DNA of 64,000 nucleotides from Faecalibacterium prausnitzii. GTDB taxonomy: Bacteria > Bacillota > Clostridia > Oscillospirales > Ruminococcaceae. Shown here piece after piece: positions 57,202 to 64,000 of this stretch. The notes under the pieces are model-generated. The model was given only the letters and a program-made list of their open reading frames with translations. It made no database searches and was not told the DNA's origin. How positions within the stretch are numbered: position 1 is the first letter of the stretch; the number at the start of each line of letters is the position of its first letter. Both the position numbers and the translations under genes were made by a program. The DNA lies in assembly GCF_019967995.1 (NCBI RefSeq), contig NZ_CP065377.1, forward strand, positions 2,294,001 through 2,358,000, given 5' to 3'.

Positions 57202-58299
57202 ATGCCAAGCAAACGTTCTCACGGCGAGGGTACGCTTCGCCACCGCAGCGATGGTCGCTGGGAATTACGTATGATGGACGGCTACCAGAAAGATGGTTCG
57301 CCGCGCTTCAAGACCTTCTATGGCAAGACCCAGAAGGAGGTCAAGCTCAAACTGAAGGAGTATCAGGATGCGCTTATCAGCGGTGTCCAGCTGGACACGA
57401 TCCTGTACTTTGAGGATTGGGCTGATACATGGTTCGAAGGTCACAAGGATAATATCGCTCCCACGACACAGGAAAGCTACAAATACTGCCTGAAAATGCT
57501 CAAAGAGGGATTTTATCATCGCCCCTTGACCGTCATACGCCCCATCGACATTGAAAACTTCCTGAAAGGGATGCGGCGCGATGGCCGCTCGGATTCTTAC
57601 ATCAGCAAGGCACGAGGGATGCTCTACCAGATCTTTCAAAAGGCAGAAGCCAATGATCTTGTGCGCCGCAACCCGGTTCGGCTTGCTGAAAAAATGCGGG
57701 CATCCGGCACCGCAAAGCGCAAGGAAGCCTTTACCACAGCGGAAGTCGCGCACCTGATGAAGGTGCTGCCCGATGACCGCATGGGCTTGAGCATCCGGCT
57801 TTTGCTCGGCACTGGAATGAGAATGCAGGAACTTCTGGCTTTGGAGCCGCAGTTTATTGAAGAAGATGGCTCTGTCATTCACATCCGGCAGGCAGTAAAG
57901 GTCGTAAAAGGTACGGTCAGCATCGGCAGTCCGAAATCCAAAGACAGTATCCGGGATATTCCGGTGCCGCTGAATGTCCGCCCGTGTGCCATCAAGCTGC
58001 GGGATACCACCGACCAGTTCATCTGGGAAAGCCCCAAAACCGGCTTGCCCTGCAATCCCACCCATTTCCGGGATGTATTTCGCAAATCTCTGGAAGAAGC
58101 GGGCGATGTCCGCTTGCTCACGCCGCACAGCTGCCGCCACACCTATGTGTCGCAGATGCAGGCGTTGGGCGTGGATATCCAGACCATCCAGAGCATCGTA
58201 GGCCACGCCGATACCGAGATGACTGAGCATTATCTCCATGTTCAGGAATCCATTCGGCAGAGTGCGATCCAGTTGTTCAGCGAGGCGTTTTCGGCCTGA
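57202..58299 (+). CDS. int: Tyrosine integrase
   Basis: A 365-aa tyrosine recombinase. The N-terminus (SHGEGTLRHRSDGRWELRMM, residues about 5-55) is an AP2-like arm-binding domain. A core-binding domain follows (residues about 70-160). The catalytic part has Arg in LLLGTGMRMQELLAL, HSCRHTYVS (His-x-x-Arg) and GHADTEMTEHYLH with the nucleophilic Tyr. It integrates the element at the 3' half of tRNA-Pro. ATG 57202 follows AGGAAGGAGGCAAT. The right-hand arm-site candidates lie 49 bp past its stop. Confidence 0.95.
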   Translation: MPSKRSHGEGTLRHRSDGRWELRMMDGYQKDGSPRFKTFYGKTQKEVKLKLKEYQDALISGVQLDTILYFEDWADTWFEGHKDNIAPTTQESYKYCLKMLKEGFYHRPLTVIRPIDIENFLKGMRRDGRSDSYISKARGMLYQIFQKAEANDLVRRNPVRLAEKMRASGTAKRKEAFTTAEVAHLMKVLPDDRMGLSIRLLLGTGMRMQELLALEPQFIEEDGSVIHIRQAVKVVKGTVSIGSPKSKDSIRDIPVPLNVRPCAIKLRDTTDQFIWESPKTGLPCNPTHFRDVFRKSLEEAGDVRLLTPHSCRHTYVSQMQALGVDIQTIQSIVGHADTEMTEHYLHVQESIRQSAIQLFSEAFSA

Positions 58300-58347
58300 A
58301 AATTGGACGGAACGACACTAATTAGACCAGATAAAATCGTTGGCATT

Positions 58348-58368
58348 GTGGTCAAAATTGTGGTCAAA
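58348..58368 (+). promoter_or_regulatory. Candidate integrase arm-type sites, right end
   Basis: Two direct copies of GTGGTCAAA (58348-58356 and 58360-58368), 66 bp inside attR; same motif pair as at 3177-3196. Confidence 0.6.
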
Positions 58369-58390
58369 ACCAAATGAGGTCAGCCCACAA

Positions 58391-58432
58391 ACAAAAAAAT
58401 CCAACGATTTCTAACGTGAAATCGTTGGATTT
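58391..58432 (-). terminator. Hairpin next to attR; new terminator for tRNA-Pro
   Basis: AAATCCAACGATTT pairs with AAATCGTTGGATTT (14 bp, 8-nt loop) and on the minus strand runs into TTTTTTTGTTTG. ICE-supplied DNA, replacing the tRNA terminator left at 2957-3004. Confidence 0.75.
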
Positions 58433-58433
58433 A

Positions 58434-58479
58434 TGGTCCGAGTGGCGAGAATCGAACTCACGGCCTCTTGAACCCCATT
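58434..58479. repeat. attR: 46-bp repeat forming the 3' part of tRNA-Pro
   Basis: Identical to 3015-3060. Here it continues into the 5' half of the tRNA; the anticodon stem is the inverted repeat CTTGA/TCAAG across the crossover region. Confidence 0.92.
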
Positions 58480-58511
58480 CAAGCGCGCTACCAAAACTGC
58501 GCTACACCCGG
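58434..58511 (-). tRNA. tRNA-Pro(GGG), with encoded CCA
   Basis: The full cloverleaf can be folded by hand: acceptor CCGGGTG/CACTCGG, D-arm GCGC/GCGC, anticodon stem CTTGA/TCAAG with loop ATGGGGT (anticodon GGG), T-arm GTGAG/CTCGC with loop TTCGATT, discriminator A and CCA. 78 nt. Its 3' 46 nt come from the ICE. Confidence 0.95.
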
Positions 58512-58583
58512 ATATCTGCAAGCGGCTGTCGCTCACAGCTCATTTAGTATACCCGACGAGGGCGGTTTTGTCAAGCACTTTTC

Positions 58584-59369
58584 TCAAAAATCCTCCTCGG
58601 AATTTTCGGAGATGGCTTCGGTCGGGCTTTGCGGGGTGTCGAGTTCCACGGTCGCCAGCGCCACGGCGAAAACGCTCTCGGCACCGGCGGCCAGCAGGGC
58701 CTGGGTGCAGGCGGTCACGGTGGCACCGGTGGTGATGACATCATCCACGAGAAGGATGCGCTTCCCTGCCACTCGTTCCGGGTCTGTCACACGGAACGCA
58801 CCAGATACATTCACCAGCCGCTCATCGAAGGAGAGGCCCTCCTGCCGCTTGCCGGAGCGGGCGCGAACCAGCAGCCTCGGCTCCAGCGGGACGCCCACCG
58901 CGCGGGCCACGGACCGGGCCATCCGCTCCGGCACGTTGTACCCGCGCACCCGGCTGGAAGCCGGCACCGGCACCACGCAGTTGTAGCCGATGGCAAGGCC
59001 GGGCACGGTCTCCACCTCCGGCCCGAAGCCGCGCATCCGGACTTCGCTCCCGAACAGAAGCCGCGCCATCTCCACGCCCAGCTCATCAGCAGCCCACGGG
59101 GCAGCCTGGAACTTTGCCCGCAGCACACCCCGCCGGACGCAGCCCGCATAGCGGTAGGGCGCGGCGGCACCTTCCAGATTTTTGATGTAGTGCCGCTCCC
59201 TGGCCAGACGAAAGGTCGGGCGGCGGCGCAGCGTTTCCAGTTCCTCTTTGCAATCGGGGCAGGCGCTCACCGACCCCAGCACCCGGTCACAAAAAGGGCA
59301 GCGGCGCGGGTAAAGCACCCAGCGCAGCTGCCGCAGAATGCGGCCAACGCCGCTGTTTTCGATTTGCAT
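58584..59369 (-). CDS. comF: ComF-family phosphoribosyltransferase-like protein
   Basis: A 261-aa ComF protein. An N-terminal zinc-finger-like part (YPRRCPFCDRVLGSVSACPDC) is followed by a type I phosphoribosyltransferase fold with the PRPP loop ILLVDDVITTGATVTACTQAL. ComF is needed for DNA uptake in competent cells. ATG 59369 overlaps the preceding gene's stop by one base (TGATG), so it is coupled to the SLH gene. High GC, chromosomal. Confidence 0.9.
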   Translation of the reverse strand: MQIENSGVGRILRQLRWVLYPRRCPFCDRVLGSVSACPDCKEELETLRRRPTFRLARERHYIKNLEGAAAPYRYAGCVRRGVLRAKFQAAPWAADELGVEMARLLFGSEVRMRGFGPEVETVPGLAIGYNCVVPVPASSRVRGYNVPERMARSVARAVGVPLEPRLLVRARSGKRQEGLSFDERLVNVSGAFRVTDPERVAGKRILLVDDVITTGATVTACTQALLAAGAESVFAVALATVELDTPQSPTEAISENSEEDF

Positions 59370-61549
59370 CAATCGTTCTTGACCGCGATGATGACCCGCA
59401 CCTTTTTGCCTGCCGTGCAGCCGAAGTTGTCGTACCAGCCGGTGAGCTTGTACTCGTCGGTGTTCACGGAGGCCAGTCTGGTGGGGTAATACTGGCCCTT
59501 GTACCACAGGTAGACCTGGGCATCGTCGGCCATCTCATAGCGGGTATTGCCCGACAGCACCGACGCTGCACCCACGCGGTCGATCTTCAGCGGCATCAGC
59601 TGGACCATGCGCTTGACCGAGCCGGTGGTCTCCTGCCGCACTGCAACGCCGCCCGCGATGACCGGGTACTTGATGGCGGTGCTGAAGCTGGCGGGCGAAC
59701 CGTTCACGTAGCACACATAGGTCGCGCCGCCGCCGATGAACCGAAGGATCTGCTTGAAGGGGGTGCCGGTGATCTCGGCCACCTGCTTGAAGCCGATGCT
59801 CAGCAGCGAACCGGTGTTGCTGGTCAGCTTCTGCCAGGCCGTGGAGAGGATATCGCCGGAGACGATGCCCCACAGGATCTCGCTCGTCGTGGGCACCAGA
59901 AGGCTCGTGACCTGGTCGGTCACGGTCCCCTGCGTCGTGGAATCGGCAGACCCCGTTGTCCCGTTCTTGTTACCGGTAGTGGTTCCGGTTGTGGTTCCGC
60001 CCGCCGCGGACGAACCGCCGGACGAATTTGCATCGGGGTTGAAGCTGGTGATGAAACTCTTGAGGTCGGTGTAATTGGCCGCGAGGTTCTTCACGTCATC
60101 CAGCACACCGTACTTCCACAGGTCGCCGGTCACATCGTTCAGGATGAGGCGGTCGATCTGGCCAGCCTCATTGACGGTGTAGTAGCGGACGTCCGAACTG
60201 CTCAGTGTGACCCCCGATAGGCGGCTGGGACGAACCGTCCCAGCCACACCCTCCGAAGTCGTATCCAGAATCTCTACATTGTCAGCCAGAGCGGCATCGC
60301 CCAGGGCCGTTGCGTTCTCGTTGATGGTGCCGCTGGTCGAGCGGCCGCTGACGTGCTCCACATTCTCGCCGTCCGGGCCTACGGTGATCTCCACCAGCCA
60401 GCCCGCCGGGAAATTCAGGCTCTTATCCACATTCACGGTGCGGGTGATGCCATCGGTGCAGAGGACGGCCACTTTTTGCAGCACGTCCGCGCCGTTCTCC
60501 TCGATGAGGCTGCGGGCGGAAGACTGGACGACGCCGTAGAAGACGCTGTCGGCCTCCTCGCCGGTCACGATGCCGGCGGCCTCATTGTTCATGCCCAGCA
60601 GCAGGGTCACGACCTGACCCACGCCGCCGCCGTTCAGGGAGGACACCTGCGAGGCCACGGCCGAAGAGCCGAGGGTGTAGGTGCTGCCCGCCACGGTCAC
60701 GGACGTCGGGGCGCTGGCGCTGGGCGAGACTGCCGTGATGCGGCCTGCCGCGCGGCGGGTATAGATCCAGACAGTCTGTAAACTTTCGCTGTAGTAATAC
60801 ACATCGTACTTTGTCAGTTCGGCGGAAGAAGAGACTTTGTCGTTGCGGTAGACGCTCACAGGAGCAAAGGGCAGCTGCGTGGTGCCGTCCGCGATGAAGG
60901 GGCCTTTCAGGCTGCTCAGCATGACGCTGGACGTATCCACCTGACCGTTCGAGACCGTGAAGCCCAGCGAGGTGCCGTAGGCACTGCCGCTGGCGGCGTT
61001 GGCCGTGAGCGCATTGTAGAACAGGATGGCGCACTCCTCATAATTCAGTGCCTCACCCTGCTGACGTTCCAGCTGATTGCGCAGACCCAGCTCGCTGGCC
61101 TTGTTCAGCTGCGCCTGCGGGAAGGAGCCGCTCAGGTCGGTCATCTTATAGCCCAGCAGCTTGAGCACTGCCGTGACAGCCTCTTCCAGCGTCACGGCGT
61201 TGTCCGGGCGGAAGGTGCCGTCGGTGTAGCCGCTCATCCAGCCCTGCTGCACCGCGATGCGGACATAGGGCGCATACGCCGAGCTGCCGGGCAGGTCCTT
61301 GTACAGGGTGCCCACGGCCCCCTGCGAGCCTACGCTCTCCCGGAACGTGGAATAGGCCACCAGCATCCGGGCAAAGGCCCCGCGGGTGACCACGGCGTTC
61401 AGCGCCGCCGTCTGGGTGGAGTCCATGCCGTCCAGCGTGATGGACAGCTGCACGGCGGTGTTGGCATTGCCCGCCGCTGCGGCCGGGAGCGCCAGCATCG
61501 ACACGGCCATGCTGACCGCGAGAAGGAATGCGAGAAGACGTTTTTTCAT
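59369..61549 (-). CDS. Exported protein with S-layer homology domain
   Basis: A 726-aa exported protein: signal peptide MKKRLLAFLLAVSMAVSMLA then LPAAAAG. One clear SLH module follows (KDLPGSSAYAPYVRIAVQQG then WMSGYTDGTFRPDNAVTLEE), with a second, weaker one before it. A long Ser/Thr/Gly-rich beta-type region with a STG-rich linker (near residue 520) comes next. Likely a cell-wall-bound surface protein. ATG 61549 is chosen for its signal peptide and GGAGGTTCCCCAG; the longer frame upstream overlaps the MacB permease gene. Confidence 0.82.
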   Translation of the reverse strand: MKKRLLAFLLAVSMAVSMLALPAAAAGNANTAVQLSITLDGMDSTQTAALNAVVTRGAFARMLVAYSTFRESVGSQGAVGTLYKDLPGSSAYAPYVRIAVQQGWMSGYTDGTFRPDNAVTLEEAVTAVLKLLGYKMTDLSGSFPQAQLNKASELGLRNQLERQQGEALNYEECAILFYNALTANAASGSAYGTSLGFTVSNGQVDTSSVMLSSLKGPFIADGTTQLPFAPVSVYRNDKVSSSAELTKYDVYYYSESLQTVWIYTRRAAGRITAVSPSASAPTSVTVAGSTYTLGSSAVASQVSSLNGGGVGQVVTLLLGMNNEAAGIVTGEEADSVFYGVVQSSARSLIEENGADVLQKVAVLCTDGITRTVNVDKSLNFPAGWLVEITVGPDGENVEHVSGRSTSGTINENATALGDAALADNVEILDTTSEGVAGTVRPSRLSGVTLSSSDVRYYTVNEAGQIDRLILNDVTGDLWKYGVLDDVKNLAANYTDLKSFITSFNPDANSSGGSSAAGGTTTGTTTGNKNGTTGSADSTTQGTVTDQVTSLLVPTTSEILWGIVSGDILSTAWQKLTSNTGSLLSIGFKQVAEITGTPFKQILRFIGGGATYVCYVNGSPASFSTAIKYPVIAGGVAVRQETTGSVKRMVQLMPLKIDRVGAASVLSGNTRYEMADDAQVYLWYKGQYYPTRLASVNTDEYKLTGWYDNFGCTAGKKVRVIIAVKND

Positions 61550-61562
61550 CTGGGGAACCTCC

Positions 61563-62768
61563 TTAATCATACCGCAGGGCTTCGATGGGGTTGAGCCGTG
61601 CGGCGCGCTTGGCAGGCAGGTAGCCGAACAGCACACCGATGCCCACCGAGATGCCGAATGCCACTGCGATGGAGTTGAACGACGGGCTGACGGTGACATC
61701 CACGCCGGATGCGACCATGGGCAGGATGCGGTTGGCCGCCATCGAGACGACATAGCCCAGCACGATGCCGAGGAAACCGCCCAGCGCCGAGGTGGTGGCA
61801 GCCTCCACCACGAACTGCGCCAGGATGACCCGCTCCTTGGCACCCAGTGCCTTGCGGATGCCGATCTCGCGGGTGCGCTCGGTGACGGACACCAGCATGA
61901 TATTCATGATGCCGATGCCGCCCACCAGCAGCGAGATGCTGGCGATGCCGGTGAGGATGACGATGACCATGTGGATCATCTTGTTCATCTCTTCCAGGAA
62001 CTCGCTGGCGCTGTACACATAGTAGGCGTTCTCGCTCTTGAGTACGTTGTACAGACCCGCCTCCATCACGGCCTTGGCATCGTTGGCCTTGCTCTCGTCG
62101 GTCATGATGGCGATGTAGCTCTGATTCGTGGACGTGTTGGACAGGCGCATCACCGTGGTGTAGGGCAGGTAGACGCAGGCGTCATCCGAGCCCTCCTGCA
62201 GGCTGGGGTCGCTGACCTTGGCGGCCAGCACACCCACGATGCGGAACTTGTTGGCACCGATCTTCAGCGTCTGGCCCACGCCGTTGCCGCCAAAGGCCAC
62301 GCGGTTGAGGTAGTCGCCGATGATGCAGACCTGCTTGTTGTCTTTGATATCCATATACTGCAGGCCGCGCCCCTTGGCAATGGTGTAGTTCTTCAGGGTG
62401 GTGTAGTCTTCATCCACACCGTAGATGTTGAGCCAGCGGTAGGTACTGGTGCCGATCTTCAGGTCGCCGCTGCCGCTGAAGTCGATCTGGGGCGAGACGG
62501 ACTGGATCAGCTCCGGGTTCTTTTCGGCGATGGCATAGACGTCGTCCACCGAGATGGTGCGGGAGCCATAGCCCCAGACGTTGATGTTCAGGGTGTTGGT
62601 GCCCATGGCGGAAAAGCTGTCCCGCATGCTTTTGGTCATGCCGTTGCCCAGGCCGACGATAACAATGACCGCCATAACGCCGATGATGATGCCCAGCATG
62701 GTCAGGAAGGTGCGGAGCTTGTTGCTCCAGACGTTCTGGATGGCCTGCCGGAAGGTCTCGATGATCAT
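61563..62768 (-). CDS. macB: MacB-type ABC permease (FtsX fold)
   Basis: A 401-aa permease: helix 1 LRTFLTMLGIIIGVMAVIVIVGLG (about 19-42), a large extracytoplasmic MacB_PCD domain (about 43-270), then three helices (MVIVILTGIASISLLVGGIGIMNIML, FVVEAATTSALGGFLGIVLGYVV, NSIAVAFGISVGIGVLFGYLPA). The motif VSVTERTREIGIRKALGAK is diagnostic. It works with the ATPase upstream and the MacA-like adaptor as a tripartite-type exporter or mechanotransmitter. Overlaps the ATPase gene by 4 bp. Confidence 0.92.
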   Translation of the reverse strand: MIIETFRQAIQNVWSNKLRTFLTMLGIIIGVMAVIVIVGLGNGMTKSMRDSFSAMGTNTLNINVWGYGSRTISVDDVYAIAEKNPELIQSVSPQIDFSGSGDLKIGTSTYRWLNIYGVDEDYTTLKNYTIAKGRGLQYMDIKDNKQVCIIGDYLNRVAFGGNGVGQTLKIGANKFRIVGVLAAKVSDPSLQEGSDDACVYLPYTTVMRLSNTSTNQSYIAIMTDESKANDAKAVMEAGLYNVLKSENAYYVYSASEFLEEMNKMIHMVIVILTGIASISLLVGGIGIMNIMLVSVTERTREIGIRKALGAKERVILAQFVVEAATTSALGGFLGIVLGYVVSMAANRILPMVASGVDVTVSPSFNSIAVAFGISVGIGVLFGYLPAKRAARLNPIEALRYD

Positions 62769-63526
62769 GCCTGCACCTCCTGTTCCGCCGTTTTTTCCGG
62801 GGTCTCCGGCAGCAGAGTGGGCTGCACGATGGCCTCCGGCGCATGGGAATCGCCGTCGTAGACGACCCGGCCATCCTCCAGACGGATGATGCGGTCGGCC
62901 TGCACGGCGATGGAATTGTCGTGGGTGATGAGGACGACGGTGTGGCCCTCCTCATGCAGCTGCTGCAGCATCCCCAGCACTTCGCGGCCGGTGTGCGAGT
63001 CCAGCGCGCCGGTGGGCTCGTCGGCCAGGATGACCGCCGGGTTGCGCACCAGCGCCCGCGCGATGGAAACGCGCTGCTGCTGGCCGCCGGAGAGCTGATT
63101 GGGCTTGTTCCGGATCTTGTCGCCCAGGCCCACCTGTTCCAGCACGGCGCGGGCGCGGCGGTGGCGCTCGGCGCGGGGGATGCCCGCATACACCAGCGGC
63201 ACCTCCACGTTTTCCAGCAGGTTCAGCCGGGGCAGCAGGTTGTACTGCTGGAAGATAAAGCCCAGCATCTCGTTCCGGATGGAGGCCAGCTCGTTGCGGT
63301 TCATCCGGCCCACATCCCTGCCGTTGAGCCGGTAGGTGCCGTGGGTGGGCACATCCAGGCAGCCAATGATGTTCATGCAGGTGGATTTGCCGGAGCCTGA
63401 CTGGCCGACAATGGCGACGAACTCGCCCTTGTCTATTTTCATGGTGATGTGGTCTGCGGCCTTGACCGTGGTATCACCCATCTGGTAATACTTACAGACC
63501 TCATCAAACTCGATCAGAGCGCTCAT
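62765..63526 (-). CDS. MacB-type ABC transporter ATPase
   Basis: A 253-aa ATPase: Walker [10 protein letters not shown] (about 39-47), Q-loop [12 protein letters not shown], signature [15 protein letters not shown], Walker [13 protein letters not shown] and the H-loop LITHDNS. The MacB/LolD subfamily is recognised by the EVPLVYAGI segment. It powers the permease next to it. Chromosomal, GC-rich. Confidence 0.94.
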   Translation of the reverse strand: MSALIEFDEVCKYYQMGDTTVKAADHITMKIDKGEFVAIVGQSGSGKSTCMNIIGCLDVPTHGTYRLNGRDVGRMNRNELASIRNEMLGFIFQQYNLLPRLNLLENVEVPLVYAGIPRAERHRRARAVLEQVGLGDKIRNKPNQLSGGQQQRVSIARALVRNPAVILADEPTGALDSHTGREVLGMLQQLHEEGHTVVLITHDNSIAVQADRIIRLEDGRVVYDGDSHAPEAIVQPTLLPETPEKTAEQEVQA

Positions 63527-63537
63527 CGTTCCTCCTA

Positions 63538-64000
63538 TCAGAATGGCATGATATATCCGCCGTCGTCATAGTAGCTGTCGCTGCTGACGGAGCTGGGGTC
63601 GTAGCCGATGGTGTCGCCCTCCTGGATGCCGCTGACGATCTGGGTATAGTCGTCGTCGCTGACACCGGTCTTGACCGGCACATAGACGAAGCCCTCCGGA
63701 GCCTCCATCGCCGTGTCTGCGTTGGCGGCGCTGGGGGAATCCTTTGTGACGAGCACATAGCTGCCGCGCACCACCGCCGCGTTGGGCACGACGAGGGCGT
63801 TGTCCGCCTTGGCCACCACGATCTCCGCGTTGGCGTTCATGCCGGGGCGCAGGCCGTCGGTGTCGTCGATGCGGATGCTGACGGGGTAGGTCGTGGTGCC
63901 GCCGTTGGAGGTGCCCTTCATCGAAACGCGGGTCACGGTGCCCACATAGGTCTTATCCGGCACCGCGTCGGCGGTGATCTGGACCTGCTGGCCCACCGAG
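63538..64000 (-). CDS. macA: MacA-like membrane fusion protein (partial, C-terminal part)
   Basis: The frame runs off the right edge of the window. The visible 154 residues hold the beta-barrel domain (VQITADAVPDKTYVGTVTRV, TYPVSIRIDDTDGLRPGMNA, VVAKADNALVVPNAAVVR) and the C-terminal domain (YVPVKTGVSDDDYTQIVSGI) of an HlyD/MacA adaptor. The N-terminal signal peptide and lipoyl/hairpin domains are outside. In the same operon as the ATPase and permease (11 bp gap). Confidence 0.88.
   Translation of the reverse strand, partial: SVGQQVQITADAVPDKTYVGTVTRVSMKGTSNGGTTTYPVSIRIDDTDGLRPGMNANAEIVVAKADNALVVPNAAVVRGSYVLVTKDSPSAANADTAMEAPEGFVYVPVKTGVSDDDYTQIVSGIQEGDTIGYDPSSVSSDSYYDDGGYIMPF

Larger units (their letters stand above)
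3015..58479. mobile_element. Integrative and conjugative element in tRNA-Pro, Tn1549/CD1108-type transfer genes
   Basis: A 46-bp direct repeat bounds about 55.5 kb holding a tyrosine integrase and an Xis-like gene at the right end, repA-parA-parB at the left end, and a full conjugation set (coupling protein, VirB4, VirB6, PrgI, NlpC/P60 lysin, MobC, relaxase). The restored tRNA-Pro is at the right junction, next to int. Paired integrase arm-site candidates lie inside both ends. Cargo comprises a PepSY lipoprotein, DNA-repair genes and a 16-kb metabolic locus. No antibiotic-resistance gene was recognised. Confidence 0.93.

Noticed and set aside
1..64000. CRISPR array
   Set aside because: No regularly spaced direct repeats were seen; the five TACATANNGC copies are kilobases apart.

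Overview
The window is low- to mid-GC Clostridia DNA with GC-rich core genes and looks like a Faecalibacterium-type gut Firmicute. This is an inference from the gene families and style (NahK-type kinase, Tat-like lipoprotein solute-binding protein, MacAB/SLH genes, ICE family), not from a database match. Most of the window is one integrative and conjugative element (ICE) of about 55.5 kb, bounded by a 46-bp direct repeat at 3015-3060 and 58434-58479. The right copy is the 3' end of an intact tRNA-Pro(GGG) gene on the minus strand; the left copy is the displaced old tRNA 3' end.

Left flank (1-3014, chromosome): the end of an AraC regulator, an N-acetylhexosamine 1-kinase (NahK) gene, an alpha/beta hydrolase and a small conserved protein. 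Right flank (58480-64000, chromosome, GC-rich, minus strand): comF, an SLH-domain exported protein, and a MacB permease, MacB ATPase and truncated MacA.

ICE backbone: replication and partition (repA, parA, parB, 3.3-6.0 kb). Next is a Tn1549/CD1108-type conjugation module (6-19.5 kb: PcfB, VirD4, Maff2, VirB6, PrgI, VirB4, NlpC/P60 protein, DUF4315, DUF4366, topoisomerase III, YodL, TTRAP). A small cargo insert follows (PepSY lipoprotein and a chimeric MarR-like ORF, 19.6-20.9 kb). Then come a giant methylase/helicase ORF with an out-of-frame tnpV nested in it (21-29 kb), MobC and the relaxase (29-31.4 kb), and a DNA-repair block (Y-family polymerase and YolD, 32.9-35.2 kb). The right end carries regulators (XRE, ImmA-type protease, sigma-like protein), a PemK/MazF-like protein, a DUF6551-like protein, an Xis-like protein and a tyrosine integrase (52-58.3 kb).

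The most interesting part is the metabolic cargo at 36-52 kb. One LacI-type regulator with a fused solute-binding domain (47425-49611) lies in the middle of a regulon marked by four identical 14-bp operators, TTGAAACGTGTCAA. In each case the operator carries the TTGACA -35 box of a promoter with a 17-bp spacer. The promoters drive an ABC sugar importer plus a metallo-beta-lactamase-fold enzyme; a GDPD phosphodiesterase, sugar-1-P nucleotidyltransferase and NahK kinase operon; a calcineurin-type phosphoesterase; and a 24-codon hydrophobic peptide. The fourth operator also lies just upstream of the promoter of an unrecognised 353-aa protein. I infer a mobile, self-regulated system for importing and dismantling a phosphodiester-linked amino sugar or a similar glycan. 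Separately, a GC-rich hairpin followed by TACATANNGC recurs five times after stop codons in the ICE backbone and is not explained by the genes.
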